From Pharus latifolius (lineage: Eukaryota; Streptophyta; Magnoliopsida; Poales; Poaceae), in assembly GCA_019359835.1 (NCBI GenBank), contig CM033324.1:61076508-61140507 (forward strand): a stretch of 64,000 bases of DNA. The letters run 5' to 3'. Position 1 is the first letter of the stretch, and each line of letters begins with the position of its first letter. A model generated the notes under the pieces. The model ran no database searches. It worked only from the letters and a program-made list of their open reading frames with translations, and had not been told where the DNA came from. Positions 1 to 10,883 of the stretch are shown here, in pieces. Position numbers and translations under genes: made by a program.

Positions 1-163
1 CGGTCTGATCGCACGAAACCCGCGACCTGATCGCGTAAAGCTTGCGACCTCATGGTGATGCCCCTCAGAATAGCTTGAATTCGCATCGCCAGATACATGT
101 CTGGTTCGAACCTGTCTTGAACCAAAAGTTTATTAGAAGTGACCCGGATGTCAATCCTCGTCA
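1..163 (-). repeat. Element A 3' LTR (partial)
   Basis: Ends on the plus strand in CTCGTCA, the complement of the LTR start TGACGAGG. Matches 12485-12647 except two substitutions. It is the 5' (U3) part of the element's 3' LTR; the rest is left of the window. Confidence 0.92.
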
Positions 164-178
164 GCTAGCCCCCAAATT
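164..178 (-). other. Polypurine tract of element A
   Basis: Read on the minus strand this is AATTTGGGGGCTAGC directly before TGACGAGG of the LTR. The same tract precedes the 3' LTR of element C at 40925-40938. Such a tract primes plus-strand DNA synthesis during reverse transcription. Confidence 0.8.
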
Positions 179-425
179 CGAAAAAAACGAAGAGACGTGT
201 TTATTTCGAATTTTTTTTTAAACCATGCATTGGATTTTTAACCCGACTCTTCAATTTTTCCACTTAGTGGCGCACTAAGTGAAAACGGTTGGTTTCCCAA
301 GACGGGTTCTGACATTATGTGACGGGTAATGATAGCACCGTAGAACTATTTTTATCTCGAGGTAAAATTGTAAATGTTTTGACGAAACCCGAGGCGTCTG
401 GAATACAAACCGTCATCCAGGCAGC

Positions 426-433
426 TATAAATA
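426..433 (+). promoter_or_regulatory. TATA box of antisense gene 1 (element A)
   Basis: TATAAATA lies 96 bases before the ATG at 529 and 263 bases from the LTR edge. Element C has the same box at the equivalent place on its own antisense strand (40682-40689). This supports a private promoter for the antisense gene. The rest of 164-425 shows no other recognisable feature. Confidence 0.6.
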
Positions 434-528
434 CCAGGCTCCTGGATTTGTAAAACTCTACAATTTCCCTCCACGCTTAAGTCCTTTTCTTGTTATCCTG
501 CCTTCTTCCTTTTCACATATTCCTCTTA

Positions 529-1424
529 ATGGCAGATCACGATATCATCGAGATTGAAAGTGATGAAGAGGAAGTTGTCGAACAAGGACCTCAAACGATT
601 GAAGTCCTGTCTCCCTTAAGGAAGAAACCCAAGGTTGACGAAGGATCTTCCAGTGGAACAAAGGTGAAGAATGTAGCAAGTTTCTTTCTTCCTTCAGTTC
701 CTTTGACCCTCCCCGTTCATGCCTCTCGGCAAGTTAGTCCTTTGTCCTTAGAGAAAGATCCCATCACATTCAATTCTCCCATCCTTTTGGGTGATCAACA
801 TCCTGGTCGGCAAGCGGTGACTATCCCTCGATCAGATGATTGCCATATTGGGTTGGCGAAGCAATTTTCTGATGGGAAGGTTGCTCTTCCACCATCTGAT
901 GATCTTCCTCCCAAGATGGGTGTATTAACGGGTTATGCACCGGGACAGGTAACAATTCTTCTCCCCTTTTGCTGATAATTATAGTTAGTGTGACTAACTT
1001 TTGCAAAATGCAGGAGGTTGGAGGCTCCAGCGATCAGCCTTCTGCTGCTCCATCTCTTCCTTCCGGACAGACTCTTCTGGAAGAGAAGAATGCCCTGGAG
1101 AAGAAGACCAAGGAGATGGCCTCGAAGATTCTGCGTCTAGCAGAATGTCTTGATCGATCCCGAGAAGAGGCGCACCATTTCCGTCGAGAGAGGGACTTCG
1201 CTCAGCAACAGCGAGAACTCTCTAACTTGATTAGGGACAATAGTGCGTCTGTTGTTAGGGACGATGTAGATAGACTTAGGGTAGTTGCTAGTTCCCTGGG
1301 GGTTGCCAGTGTAAATCCTACTGACAACAACATGTCCCTTGGGGAACTTTGTAAACTTCTTTCGGAGCAAGTCGACGTTTTGATCGACTGTATCCCTTTT
1401 GTATGTAAAGAATGTAAGAAATAA
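529..1424 (+). CDS. Antisense gene 1 of element A: two-exon acidic, coiled-coil protein
   Basis: Exons 529-948 and 1014-1424 are joined over a 65-base GT-AG intron (949-1013) in phase 0 and give 276 residues without a stop. The N-terminus is acidic (EIESDEEEVVEQ) and is followed by a basic RKKPK patch that could be a nuclear signal. Residues about 160-220 are rich in E, K, R and L and look like a coiled coil. The C-terminus (RLRVVASSLG... LCKLLSEQVDVLIDCIP) resembles the C-terminal module of antisense gene 2. Element C carries a homologous start at 40121-40574. Function is unknown. It runs opposite to gag-pol, and the start was chosen as the first ATG after the TATA box. Confidence 0.65.
949..1013 (+). 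other. Intron of antisense gene 1
   Basis: The donor is CAG|GTAACA and the acceptor TTGCAAAATGCAG|GAG. It contains a branch-point-like TGACTAAC. Removing it keeps the frame (exon 1 is exactly 140 codons), while unspliced reading stops at 973-975. Confidence 0.65.
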
Positions 1425-1978
1425 AAGTTTCTTATTTCTCATGAATATTCTTCACATCTTCTGTGCGAAAATATAGCCATAAACTTTATGTTCGCAACCA
1501 TTCATACACAGGAAACTTTAGTTCTGCGATCAGAATCGCGTTTAAGAAAAAAGCACCGCGACCTGCCCTGATTCCGCGATCAGTTTCAGAGCCGCGGTCA
1601 AAACTAAAGTGCGACCAGAGTTGGAACTCGGTCAGGCTGTCACTCCGATTAGAATCGAAGTTTTAGTCTAAAACACGATTTCGATAAAACCATAACCCAA
1701 TTAGAAACATTCCAGTACGTCAAAAATTGAGTTGCATGATTTTTTCGAAAAAAATGTTCAAAGCATAAAAAGGAAAAACGTCTTCTGAAAAGTACTGAAA
1801 ATTTTTCAGTCCTTTTGCACTTTCAGTTTCCAAAACAAAGAAGTCTTTTTGTTTCAGATCCGACGTCTGAATACTTTATCGGGTCCATCAGAGACAGTAT
1901 CCATTATGCGAAATGAATAAAGCATTCAATGGAACGTTTGAAATGAGCCGTTTACTCATTAATGCGCCGCCTTGGGTC
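1425..1978. other. Spacer between antisense genes 1 and 2
   Basis: No supported gene. A T-rich stretch after the gene 1 stop could hold its 3' end. Around 1528-1640 are several short GATCGC/GCGATCAG/GCGGTCA motifs like those packed in the LTRs of this family. Confidence 0.5.
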
Positions 1979-1986
1979 TATAAAAA
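1979..1986 (+). promoter_or_regulatory. TATA box of antisense gene 2 (element A)
   Basis: TATAAAAA in the context GGTCTATAAAAAGAGC lies 135 bases before the ATG at 2114. This is a typical plant spacing once a 5' UTR of about 100 bases is allowed. Confidence 0.55.
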
Positions 1987-2113
1987 GAGCAGATGTCTTT
2001 TCAAAGAAGCCACACAGCCAAAACCCTCATTATTCCCGCCGCACAAAACCCTCATTTTCTTCAGCCTTCATCTTCCCAAAATCGCCAGCTTTCCCTTTGA
2101 TTCTCCACCAAAG

Positions 2114-5100
2114 ATGGCGTCCTGGAGCCGATCCATCCACTATTCCAAGGAGAGCCTAGTGGCGTTAGAGAAGGAGGAGATCCTTCCTCTGCGGCTGCTC
2201 ATTAACTGGCGGCCTGCGGAGAAGGACCAAGAAACCCCAACTGTCCAAGAGGGCGAGTTGGTGGTTTTTGAGGAGTACCTGTGCTGCGGGTTCTGATTCC
2301 CTGAGAGTCGGTTCCTCAAGGATGTCCTTGAGCACTATGGGTGGGAACTGATTAACCTCCACCCTAACGCGATGCTGATCCTTGCGGTATTCCAGCATCT
2401 TTGTGAAGCGTTTGTCGGAATATATCCCAGTGTGGATCTTTTCCGGCGATTCTACTTTTCGGCGTGGTCGAAGAGCACCAACGCTGCCGGATGCATCTAC
2501 TTCCGGCTGAGGGACAAAAAGGAGTATCCCTCCCCACCCCTGCGAGATTCTGTGCACGGGTGGCACCAAAGGTGGTTTTACTGCTCTCCACCATCCGAAA
2601 GCAGTCTATGGTTTGAAAACTCGCGACCGGAGAAGTCGAGCGAGTTAGATGTTCCCCCGGCGATGAACTCGGAGCTTTCGAAGCATGCCGAGGTGATTCT
2701 TCACTTGGTCAATCAAGGATTGATGGCTCGAGACATTATTCGAGACTTCGTGAAGAACCGGGTGAGTCCTTTGCGTGAAAGGGCTCATCCGGCATGGGAG
2801 ATTAGGTCCATGGCGGATAGCACCCTGGACTACAGTAAATGTATTTATTTCTTTAGCGCTGAGCTTTCCCATTCGTGAATTGTGCAAATTCTGACTCGAA
2901 TTTGGGAACAGTTCTGCCTTCATCCGAAATTGAAAGGCGGACCAACTCCCTCCTTAGGGCCTCCAATGCCGATGTAGAGGGCCCTAAGGGATCGCCTCGT
3001 CCACAGAGTCTGATTCACGCCGGCGACGACCTTAAACAGGAGCGCCGAAAGGTACATTCTCTATCTGGCCTCCATTTTTTAGATCTTATGTATGTCCAGC
3101 GTTAAACATTTCCATCGAAAATGTGAATCAGCTCCTAGGAAGGTTTGCCGAGACGACTTTCCCAAGTGAGAACGTTGGCTCTCTTGGGAAGCCAATGGTA
3201 AAGAATGTGAAGAAGGTCTCTCAAAGACCCAGGACAAAAAGTCCTGCCTCCAAGAAGGCCAGGCCAAATCCCGGGGAGGGGTCTTCACGGAACGTTCCTC
3301 CTACCGCAAGAAAGACGGCGGTAAGATATCGCATCCCTTCTGTTTTACCAAGCACAGATTGGGATCACTTCTTCGTCGTACAGGGAGAGGGGAGCGAGGA
3401 GGAAGAGGATGATGTTCCTCTGGTCCTTCGGAGGAGGAAGATCGCAGATCTTCCATCCGGCGATGCCCCAAGCTGTCCCGCAGAGGCCATTGTTACCGAA
3501 GAGGTGGTTGTGGCAGATCCTGCCACCGCGGAAAATCTTGGGGTCGCGGATGACCTCCAAGTTCCTGAAGCCCCCGAGGCTTCAGGGTCAATTGTCTCTG
3601 CTTCCCTGGTCGAAAGGATGACCTCGGTAAAGATTCCTTACAGTCATACTTTCTTCAATTTCTTTTGTATATTTTGACGAGTCAATGTTTATACAGGGAG
3701 GAGAGCTTCTCCCTGCGACTACCACGAGTCCTAGGGAGGAAAATCCTCCTCCTCCGCGGACAGAGGGGGAGGTGGTTGAGCAAAGGCCGGTTATGGTGGC
3801 TCCAGCGACCCAGGAGTTGTCAAGGCCTTCGGATGTAGCCCCACCAGCCAGTACGGTAGCCCAGGTAAAGACCTTGCTTTTTGTCTCTATCTTTTTCTTA
3901 GAAATATGCTCATAGCTGAACACATCCAGGAGGGAGCTACCTTGTTTGCCATGAGGAAGGCAAGAACCGATGATAGTTCTCCTCCCCAAGGGGAACCTTC
4001 CCAGAAATCCCAGGAGCGAATGGGATTTCAAATAAGGTGAGAACCTTAAACTGGCAATAATCTTAAACAACAACTGCTCAAATTGTCTTTCTTGTCAGGC
4101 AAAGAAAGACGGCGCCCAGCTCTTCAACCGCCCCTGGAGGGGTTGAAGCTGCAGCTGGTACAGGAGTTTCCAACGAAGAATGCTCCACCCCTGTGGTCCA
4201 GGAAGTCGTCCAGACCGCAGGGGAAGGAATAAATGCAGGGACCCAGTCACAACCGATGACTACTGGGAGTAGCGCCCAGCCGGCACTCCCACCAACTGTC
4301 CCTGTAGTAAGCGCATCCGGGGCTCTAGCGAGGATCCCCGCTGGATTAGATGATGCTGTATTACAAAAGTTTATGAAGGTATAATAAACCTCCATTCTCG
4401 TGCCTGAATTGTACTTAGGACACCTTTGATCCTCTTCCTTGGCCTCACAGGGATTATCCTGGCTAATAAGCCATTCGCATGTTGTGATGGCCAGTACAGA
4501 AGCCGTTCAGAAAGAACGTGACAGCTTGCGCAGGTGAGGATCATTACCCTTTGGTTAGTATGGGTGCATTTTGTTTGTGACTGCTTTGATTTCGCTGCAG
4601 GGAGGTTACATTTTTGAAGAAAGAGGTGGCCAATTTAAGCCTTAGTTCAGTCTCAATGTTTAAGAAACAAGAGACTGAAATCAACAAACTTCGATCAGAA
4701 AATGCTGGTAAGCCAATTCCTGATTAAGAAGACTTGAATCCATAATATGCAAATAATCTCCTCTCTTTGTACAGTGCAAGCAGGTCAAATTACACAGCTT
4801 AGTCGGGACAAGGGGATTCTTGAATCCTCGATTCGCCACACCGATCGGGCGATCAAAGAGCTGAGCCTCCTGATCTTCGAAAAACTGAAGGCCGTGGCTG
4901 ATCTTTTGAAGACCGATGTGGTAGAACCGAAGAAAGACAACCTCAGCGTAAGTGACTGGACATCGCTGCTCACTGCCCAGGCAGATTCATTGCTTGAGTA
5001 TCTCCCTGGAGATACACGGCGATGTGAAGAAGTGATCAGAACTAGGGTTCGATCAGCCGCAGTAGCCGTACTCAGCCGGGTTCGACTTCACCATGGCCCA

Positions 5101-5223
5101 GATGCAGATCTAAGCGCATTGGTGGGTCCGGTTAAGGTCGAGAGTGAAGAGCTGTTCGATGCAGTCATGGAGGAGGTCAAGCCCCTAGTAGATAGGCTCC
5201 TGACTGAGCTGGGGATCGAATGA
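2114..5223 (+). CDS. Antisense gene 2 of element A: nine-exon 'putative gypsy type transposon' protein, one nonsense codon
   Basis: I can join exons 2114-2834, 2912-3051, 3132-3626, 3697-3864, 3930-4036, 4099-4378, 4451-4533, 4601-4707 and 4775-5223. All eight introns are GT-AG, 62-80 bases long, and every junction keeps phase. The result is 850 codons with only one internal stop, TGA at 2294-2296 (codon 61). Residues about 45-190 (GELVVFEEYL, LEHYGWELINLHPNAM, LFRRFYFS) resemble the Pfam 'putative gypsy type transposon' domain (I believe PF04195). The middle is acidic and Pro/Ala-rich with basic KKARP patches. The end is coiled-coil and finishes with a module shared with gene 1 and with elements B and C. 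Role unknown; nuclear location is inference. It is convergent with pol. Confidence 0.68.
2294..2296 (+). other. In-frame TGA in antisense gene 2
   Basis: The reading frame is the same on both sides (…CCGF, then FPESRFLKDVLEHYG…). This single base change is therefore the only visible lesion in an otherwise open 850-codon spliced frame. A sequencing error or a recent mutation would both fit. Confidence 0.7.
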
Positions 5224-5745
5224 TCCTTATTTTTGTATCTAACAATTGTGTATAATGCAATGTATGTAGAAAATCATTTTTGACAGGAAATATATATTTT
5301 GCATTTTTAATATTATGAGTTCCATACTATAAGCACATCCCCCCTAGCCCCCGCCTCTGTTTATGAATACTGAAGCCTTAGTGTTATAAGCAGAGGAGAA
5401 AACATAAGCGTAACGACCAGGGGTGTGCGTTTTAAACCAACGATCAGGATCAATGTAACGTCTAATCTTATTGCGAACTGGTAGCCACTCAGATGACCAA
5501 GGACTTGCCAGATAGCCCCACATGCGCTGAGAAACGCTTATTTAGGAGTGACTTATCTGGAAGTGGTCATGAGATCGACCAGCGAATCCGATTAGATTGT
5601 TGTAATGATTTGACCGCCGGCGGTCAGCCCTCAGGTCGAATGCATATGATACGGGCCTAAAGAGAAAAACTCATTGTGTGAAAGCAAAACATATTTTATT
5701 TTGTCAAAAGATGCTAATTGAACAGGGAAAAAGTGATTGGAATAC
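5224..5745. other. Spacer between convergent antisense gene 2 and pol of element A
   Basis: The first 100 bases are T-rich (possible 3' end of gene 2). The rest carries GACCGCCGGCGGTCA, a perfect inverted repeat near 5611-5625, and other GATCGC-type motifs. No gene seen. Confidence 0.5.
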
Positions 5746-7259
5746 TTACACATAAAACTTGCGAAGTTGATCGATGTTCCAAGTATTGGACAAAATCCGA
5801 CCATCCTCCATAGCCAACCACGCCGATCCTGTCCGCGGCACTGAGACAACAGTATAAGAACCTTCCCATTTTGGGGAGAATTTGTTGCGATTAGACTGGT
5901 CTTAAATTTTTCGTAAAACCAAGTCGCCCATGTTGAGATCACGTGGTCGCACCTTTTTACTGTGATACCTGCGTAAAGCTTGCAAGTCTGCCGCGGATTT
6001 AACCAGGGTGCGATCACGCCGTTCTTCTAAGAGGATGAGATCTTGTGCCCGTTGTTCGGACTGATTAATCTGTTCGAACTGATCTGTCCGAACAGAACCA
6101 ATACTTACTTCCATAGGCAATACCGCCTCGGCCCCATAGACCAAATGGAAGGGCGTCTCACCGGTGGCGCGACTAGAAGTAGTTCGTAATGCCCATAGAA
6201 CGGTATAGAGCTCATCTGCCCAAGCCCCCGAGCGGGTCTTAAGGCGATCAAAAACGCGCTTTTTAATGCCTTGCAGTATTTGCCCATTGGCCCGTTCTAC
6301 GGCACCATTGCTTTGTGGATGGGCCACAGAAGCAAAGCACACCTTGGTCCCAACCTGATCGCAGTAATCCAGGAAAAGACCGCTGGCGAACTGAGAGCCA
6401 TTGTCTGTGATGAGACGGTTTGGAATACCAAATCGTGCCACAATGTTCTTATGGAAGAACTTTTGTGCGGCTGATGCGGTAATATTTCGTACTAGTTCGG
6501 CCTCAATCCACTTTGTAAATGTGTCAATGGCTACGAACAGAAACTTGTACCCATTGACCGCTTGTGGCATAGGACCAACGATATCCATCCCCCAGACCGC
6601 GAATGGCCATGCGAGAGGAATGGTTTGCAACGCATAGGCAGGTTGATGAACTTGCCTTGCGTGGAACTGACACTGGGGACACGTCTTGACCATATGCTTG
6701 GCGTCATCAAGTGCCGAAGGCCAGTAAAATCCTTGTCGAAAAGCCTTTCCGACCAATGTCCAATATGACGAGTGCGCACCGCATACACCGTCATGTATTT
6801 CTCTCAAGAGGGACTTTCCTTCCTCCTGAGATATACAACGCATGAATACTCCTTGAGTACCTTTTCTGTACAAAATCCCATCTATGAGTTTGTACAGACG
6901 CGCTTTTCGAATTAACCGATCACTTTCGGTTTCGTCCTCGGGTAGGGTCCCATGTTCAAGATAGACCCTCAATGGATGAGTCCAATCTTGTTCCTGACCG
7001 AGGTTGGTAACGAAGGCTATTACCGGATCATCCTCGACCGAAGTCATGATCGAAGGATGGCCCAAGTGTTCAATGAACACTCCTGCCGGAGCGGATGAGC
7101 GTGAGGACCCAATTTTGGATAATTGGTCTGCGAGAATGTTGTCCTTTCGCGGGATGTATTGGACTTCGAAATGACTGAAGTGTTTTTCCAATCTCCTCAC
7201 TTCCCCCAGGTAATGAGCCATTGTCTCATCGGAGGTGCTGTACTCCTTGTTTACCTGGT
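5746..7259 (-). pseudogene. Element A integrase
   Basis: The frame is open from 7221 to 5902 (439 residues), has a TAA at 5902-5904, then continues in the same frame to the natural-looking end LRKFYV and stop at 5746-5748. N-terminal residues (HYLGEVRRLEKHF, RKDNILADQLSK) are the end of RNase H. Then come the zinc-binding H-H-C-C region (HDGVCGAHSS … CPQCQFH) and the catalytic core with D in WGMDIVGP, D in LITDNGSQF and E in SNGAVERANG. All three catalytic acids are present. Integrase inserts the cDNA copy into the host genome. The TAA and the upstream shifts probably make this copy inactive alone. Confidence 0.85.
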
Positions 7260-7722
7260 TTACGACAGCTGTGAGTCTCCCCTCACCACTAATCGACGGA
7301 CTCTGAGGGATTTTGCTGCCCGGAGCCCTGCAAGAAGACCTTCATACTCTGCTGCATTGTTGGTTGCAACAAAGTGTAGTTGAATGACATACTTAAGCTG
7401 TTCACCCTGGGGCGTAACTAAGACCACTCCAGCCCCCGAGTGTTGAAAACTACGGGAGCCGTCAAAGTACATTGTCCAATAATCGGGGCACTCTAGTTCC
7501 TCTGCCAACTGCACGGGTGGCTCAGGGTTGGTCCATTCGACCACAAAGTCGGCCAAAATCTGAGACTTAACCGCCGTGCGGGGGGTGAAATGGATCTCGA
7601 AGGCACCGAGTTCGACCGCCCATTTGGCGATTCGACCAGATTTCTCTGGGTTTCGGACAATATCCCCCAAAGGAAAAGAGGAGGGTACTGTAATCTTGTG
7701 CGCTTGAAAGTAATGTCATAGC
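7260..7722 (-). pseudogene. Element A RNase H
   Basis: Residues WTMYFDGSRSFQHSGAG, TNNAAEYEGLLAGLRAA and VRGDSQL form the RNase H fold motifs (catalytic D, E and D). The frame breaks by one base at about 7270 (after GDSQL) and again at about 7730 where it should join RT. The enzyme removes genomic RNA during reverse transcription. Confidence 0.82.
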
Positions 7723-8903
7723 TTACGGGAAGCCATCAGTTGCGTAAAGTATCTTCTGGACCTCAGGGTAGCGCTCCTTAGGACCATGAAGTACTTCGCT
7801 CACATAGTAGACGGGTCTATGTATTCCTTCCCTATCCGCGATTAGAAAGGCGCTGACCGCGTGTGGTGTGGCCGCCAGGTAAAGAAGCAACGGTTCTCCT
7901 TTGTCGGGAGACACCAATACTGGCGGACTGGATAGATATGTTTTTACCTCCTGGAATGCTTTTTCGGCCTCATCCGACCATGTAAAGTTATGATGCTTCC
8001 GCAAGGCTTTGAAGAAAGGCAATCCCCTTTCGCCTAATCGCGATATGAATCGACTTAAAGCCGCCATGCGACCAGCCAGGCGTTGAACATCCTTCATGGT
8101 CGAGGGCGACCTCATTTGTTCAATAGCCCTGATTTTCTCTGGATTAACTTCAATGCCCCTGGAACACACAAGGAAACCAAGGAGTTTTCCTGAAGAAACC
8201 CCGAAAGAGCATTTCTCTGGGTTTAATTTTATTCCAAAGCGATTCAAATTACAGAAGGTTTCAGCGAGATCGTCCAAATGAGACAATCTCTTGGTACTTT
8301 TTACAACCAAATCGTCTACATATGCTTCGAGATTACGCCTTATCTGGGAAAGAAAGGTCTTTTGCATCAAGCGCTGGTACGTGGAACCTGCGTTCTTGAG
8401 ACCGAACGGCATTCTGACGTAGCAGTATGTGCCGAACGGGGTGATGAAGGCAGTCTTCTCTTCATCGTCTTCTGCCATGCTAATTTGATGATATCCTGAG
8501 TAAGCGTCCAGAAAACTCATCAGTTCGCAACCCGCGGTCGAGTCGACCAGCTGGTCGATGGGGGAAGGGGAAAGTCATCCTTCGGACAGGCAGCGTTGAG
8601 GCTAGTGTAATCGACACACATGCGCCACTTGCCATTTGACTTGCGGACCATGACCGGATTGGCGAGCCATTCCGGGTGATCCACTTCGTGGATAAACCCG
8701 GCTTGTAAGAGTTTGTCCAACTCTTCTCGGATGGCTTCCTGTCGGTCAGTGGCAAAACGCCTGAGCTTTTGCTTTATTGGTCGTTGTCCAGGTCGAATTG
8801 CTAACCTGTGCTCAATTACTTCCCTTGGGACACCGGGCATGTCGGACGGTTTCCAGGCAAACACGTCTGTGTTAGCCTGGAGGAAAGCAACGAGGTCGAG
8901 TTC
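7723..8903 (-). pseudogene. Element A reverse transcriptase, split in two overlapping frames
   Basis: The first half (8903-8525) shows FAWKPSDMPG, WLANPVMVRKSNGKWRMCVDYTSLN and ends in DDFPLP. The second half (8520-7723) begins MSFLDAYSGYHQ and holds the active site YVDDLVVKS and LLGFLVCSRGIEVNPEKI. The two halves are offset by one base at a C run near 8560; element C has an offset at the same codon. Reverse transcriptase copies element RNA to DNA. Confidence 0.85.
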
Positions 8904-10883
8904 CTATTTGTCGTCCAGGGCTGATCCAACCCGAATTGTCTTGGATGGGTCATCTGGGTATAAAGGAACTTGTTTGAGTTTTTCATCTGGTCGAGGAGCA
9001 GCCTTGATCGCATCGGCGGCGACGGTGGTGACCTGAGCGTCCCGGAGGGGAAGTTGATCGACCATCTCCAAAGATAGCCGGTCGCACGTGAGTGCCACGT
9101 TGCGACTGCCTCGGACCGAGATGACACCTTTGGGGCCAGGCAATTTCCCGCACTGATAAGCATAGTGCGTTGCCATCATGAACTTAGCAAGAGTCGGCCT
9201 GCCAAAGATTGCATTATAAGCTGAATCACAGTCGATTACATCGAAAGTAACCAATTCTGTCCGGAAGTTGTCTGGTTCTCCCAGTGTGACCGGGAGGACG
9301 ACTTGTCCCAATGGCATCATGGAGGGGCCTGGGATTATCCCATAAAACGTATGGATTATGGGCTTGATCTTCGAACGAGGAATTTGCATCTCGTCGAGTG
9401 CCTTGACCAATAAAAGATCAAGGGAACTTCCCCCGTCAATCAGGACCCTTTCGACTCTCGTGTTACTGATGATTGGGGTGATGACCAGAGGTAGCCTCAA
9501 TGGTCGGGTTAGCCCCACAGGACAGTCAGCGCGATCGAACGTCAAAGGCATATCCGACCAACGGGGGTATTGAGGTTCACCAAGGGATGTCTCCGTTTGG
9601 TTAACCTCTCGGCAGAAGGTTTTAAACTGCCTTTTGGAAACGAAAGAGGAAGAACCTCCGAAAATGAAATTAACATGATTTTGAGGTACCTGGTAAGCCA
9701 TTTCTTCGTCTCCGACGACGTCTCTAATCCCGCACGCCTGCTCTTTAGGCGGTAAGGTTGGCATTGGCCCAGCTCCTTGGTAGAAATCCTCCAGTTGTTT
9801 CAACCAACTCCTGCAGTTTTTGAGGTCATGGCCTGCGGAGTTGTGGAGTGGACACCACTTTTTGCCCTCCTGCGGATTAGTTGATTTTTCTGGCTGGTCG
9901 GAATCCCGACCACCAGAGGCAGTTTTACTTTTAAATGAAGACTTATTACCTTTGGTCGAAGGTGGCTTTTCTGCGACTGCGACCTCGCGGTACTGTCCAG
10001 AGCGGTTCCTCTTCGACTTCTTTGACTTCCCACCCGGTGAAGACTCCGGCTTTTTGCTTGAATCTTCTTTCCTGGCGTCCTTGAAGCCTGGTTGGGGTGG
10101 TAAGTCCCCCTTATCGACCATTCGGTTCCATTCGACCGCTTCGGCTGCATCGGAATATCGATCAGCCATGTCAAACAGATCGGCCACTGATCGAGGAGGG
10201 TGGATAAGCAAGTCTTCAGTGAATCTCCGGTATCGAACGACATGCTTAAATGCCCTGATTACGGAGCCATCAGATATGTTCGGGATGGTATTCCTCACCC
10301 CGACAAACCTCTTGACAAACTGCCGAAGTGTTTCGGTCGAAGTTTGCCGCAGCCTATGCAGGTCGTCCTCCTTACCCGGCTTTTGGTAACAATTTTGGAA
10401 ATTGCTGAGGATGGCATCGCATAGCATTTCCCAATTGTAGATGGAACCCTCAGGCTGATTAAACAACCAGGTTCTAGCCGGTCCTGCGAGGACTGTAGGT
10501 AGGTAGTTGGCCATGACCTTGTCATCGCCTCTCGCTGCTTGGATGGCTGTAATATAGATCTGAAGGAACTCGGATGGGTTCTGAGTTCCATCAAACCTCT
10601 CAATGGCCCCTGGTCGAAACTTATCGGGCCAAACGACTGCTCGTAGGCCAGGCGAAAAAGCTTTGCAACCAACGTAAGGACCGTGAACCGCCCTGTGACT
10701 CTCGGTTGGGTTTCGAGCAACCTCACGCAATGGCGAGGTTACTCGTGGTCCCAAACGAAGAGTGAACAGGAACTCGATCCCTACTACGAGAATCCTGCAT
10801 TCGCCGGTATTTGTCCTGTCGGGACGGTACGGGTGGCGGGTAACTCCGCCGGCCAGAGCCAGAATGAGGACCATCCCGTTCAC
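8904..10883 (-). CDS. Element A gag-protease open frame, ends in TAG before RT
   Basis: An open frame of 659 codons. It holds the retrotransposon gag (capsid) domain (IERFDGTQNPSEFLQIYITA … LFNQPEGSIYNWEMLC … LRQFVKRFVG), a basic nucleocapsid stretch, a CCHC-like knuckle (CPLHNSAGHDLKNC), and the aspartic protease motif LIDGGSSLDLL followed by AYNAIFGRPTLAKF. Gag builds the particle and the protease cuts the polyprotein. The frame ends with TAG at 8904-8906; RT follows in the same frame, so this stop separates gag-protease from pol. The true gag start is upstream, near 11694. Confidence 0.85.
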   Translation of the reverse strand: MNGMVLILALAGGVTRHPYRPDRTNTGECRILVVGIEFLFTLRLGPRVTSPLREVARNPTESHRAVHGPYVGCKAFSPGLRAVVWPDKFRPGAIERFDGTQNPSEFLQIYITAIQAARGDDKVMANYLPTVLAGPARTWLFNQPEGSIYNWEMLCDAILSNFQNCYQKPGKEDDLHRLRQTSTETLRQFVKRFVGVRNTIPNISDGSVIRAFKHVVRYRRFTEDLLIHPPRSVADLFDMADRYSDAAEAVEWNRMVDKGDLPPQPGFKDARKEDSSKKPESSPGGKSKKSKRNRSGQYREVAVAEKPPSTKGNKSSFKSKTASGGRDSDQPEKSTNPQEGKKWCPLHNSAGHDLKNCRSWLKQLEDFYQGAGPMPTLPPKEQACGIRDVVGDEEMAYQVPQNHVNFIFGGSSSFVSKRQFKTFCREVNQTETSLGEPQYPRWSDMPLTFDRADCPVGLTRPLRLPLVITPIISNTRVERVLIDGGSSLDLLLVKALDEMQIPRSKIKPIIHTFYGIIPGPSMMPLGQVVLPVTLGEPDNFRTELVTFDVIDCDSAYNAIFGRPTLAKFMMATHYAYQCGKLPGPKGVISVRGSRNVALTCDRLSLEMVDQLPLRDAQVTTVAADAIKAAPRPDEKLKQVPLYPDDPSKTIRVGSALDDK

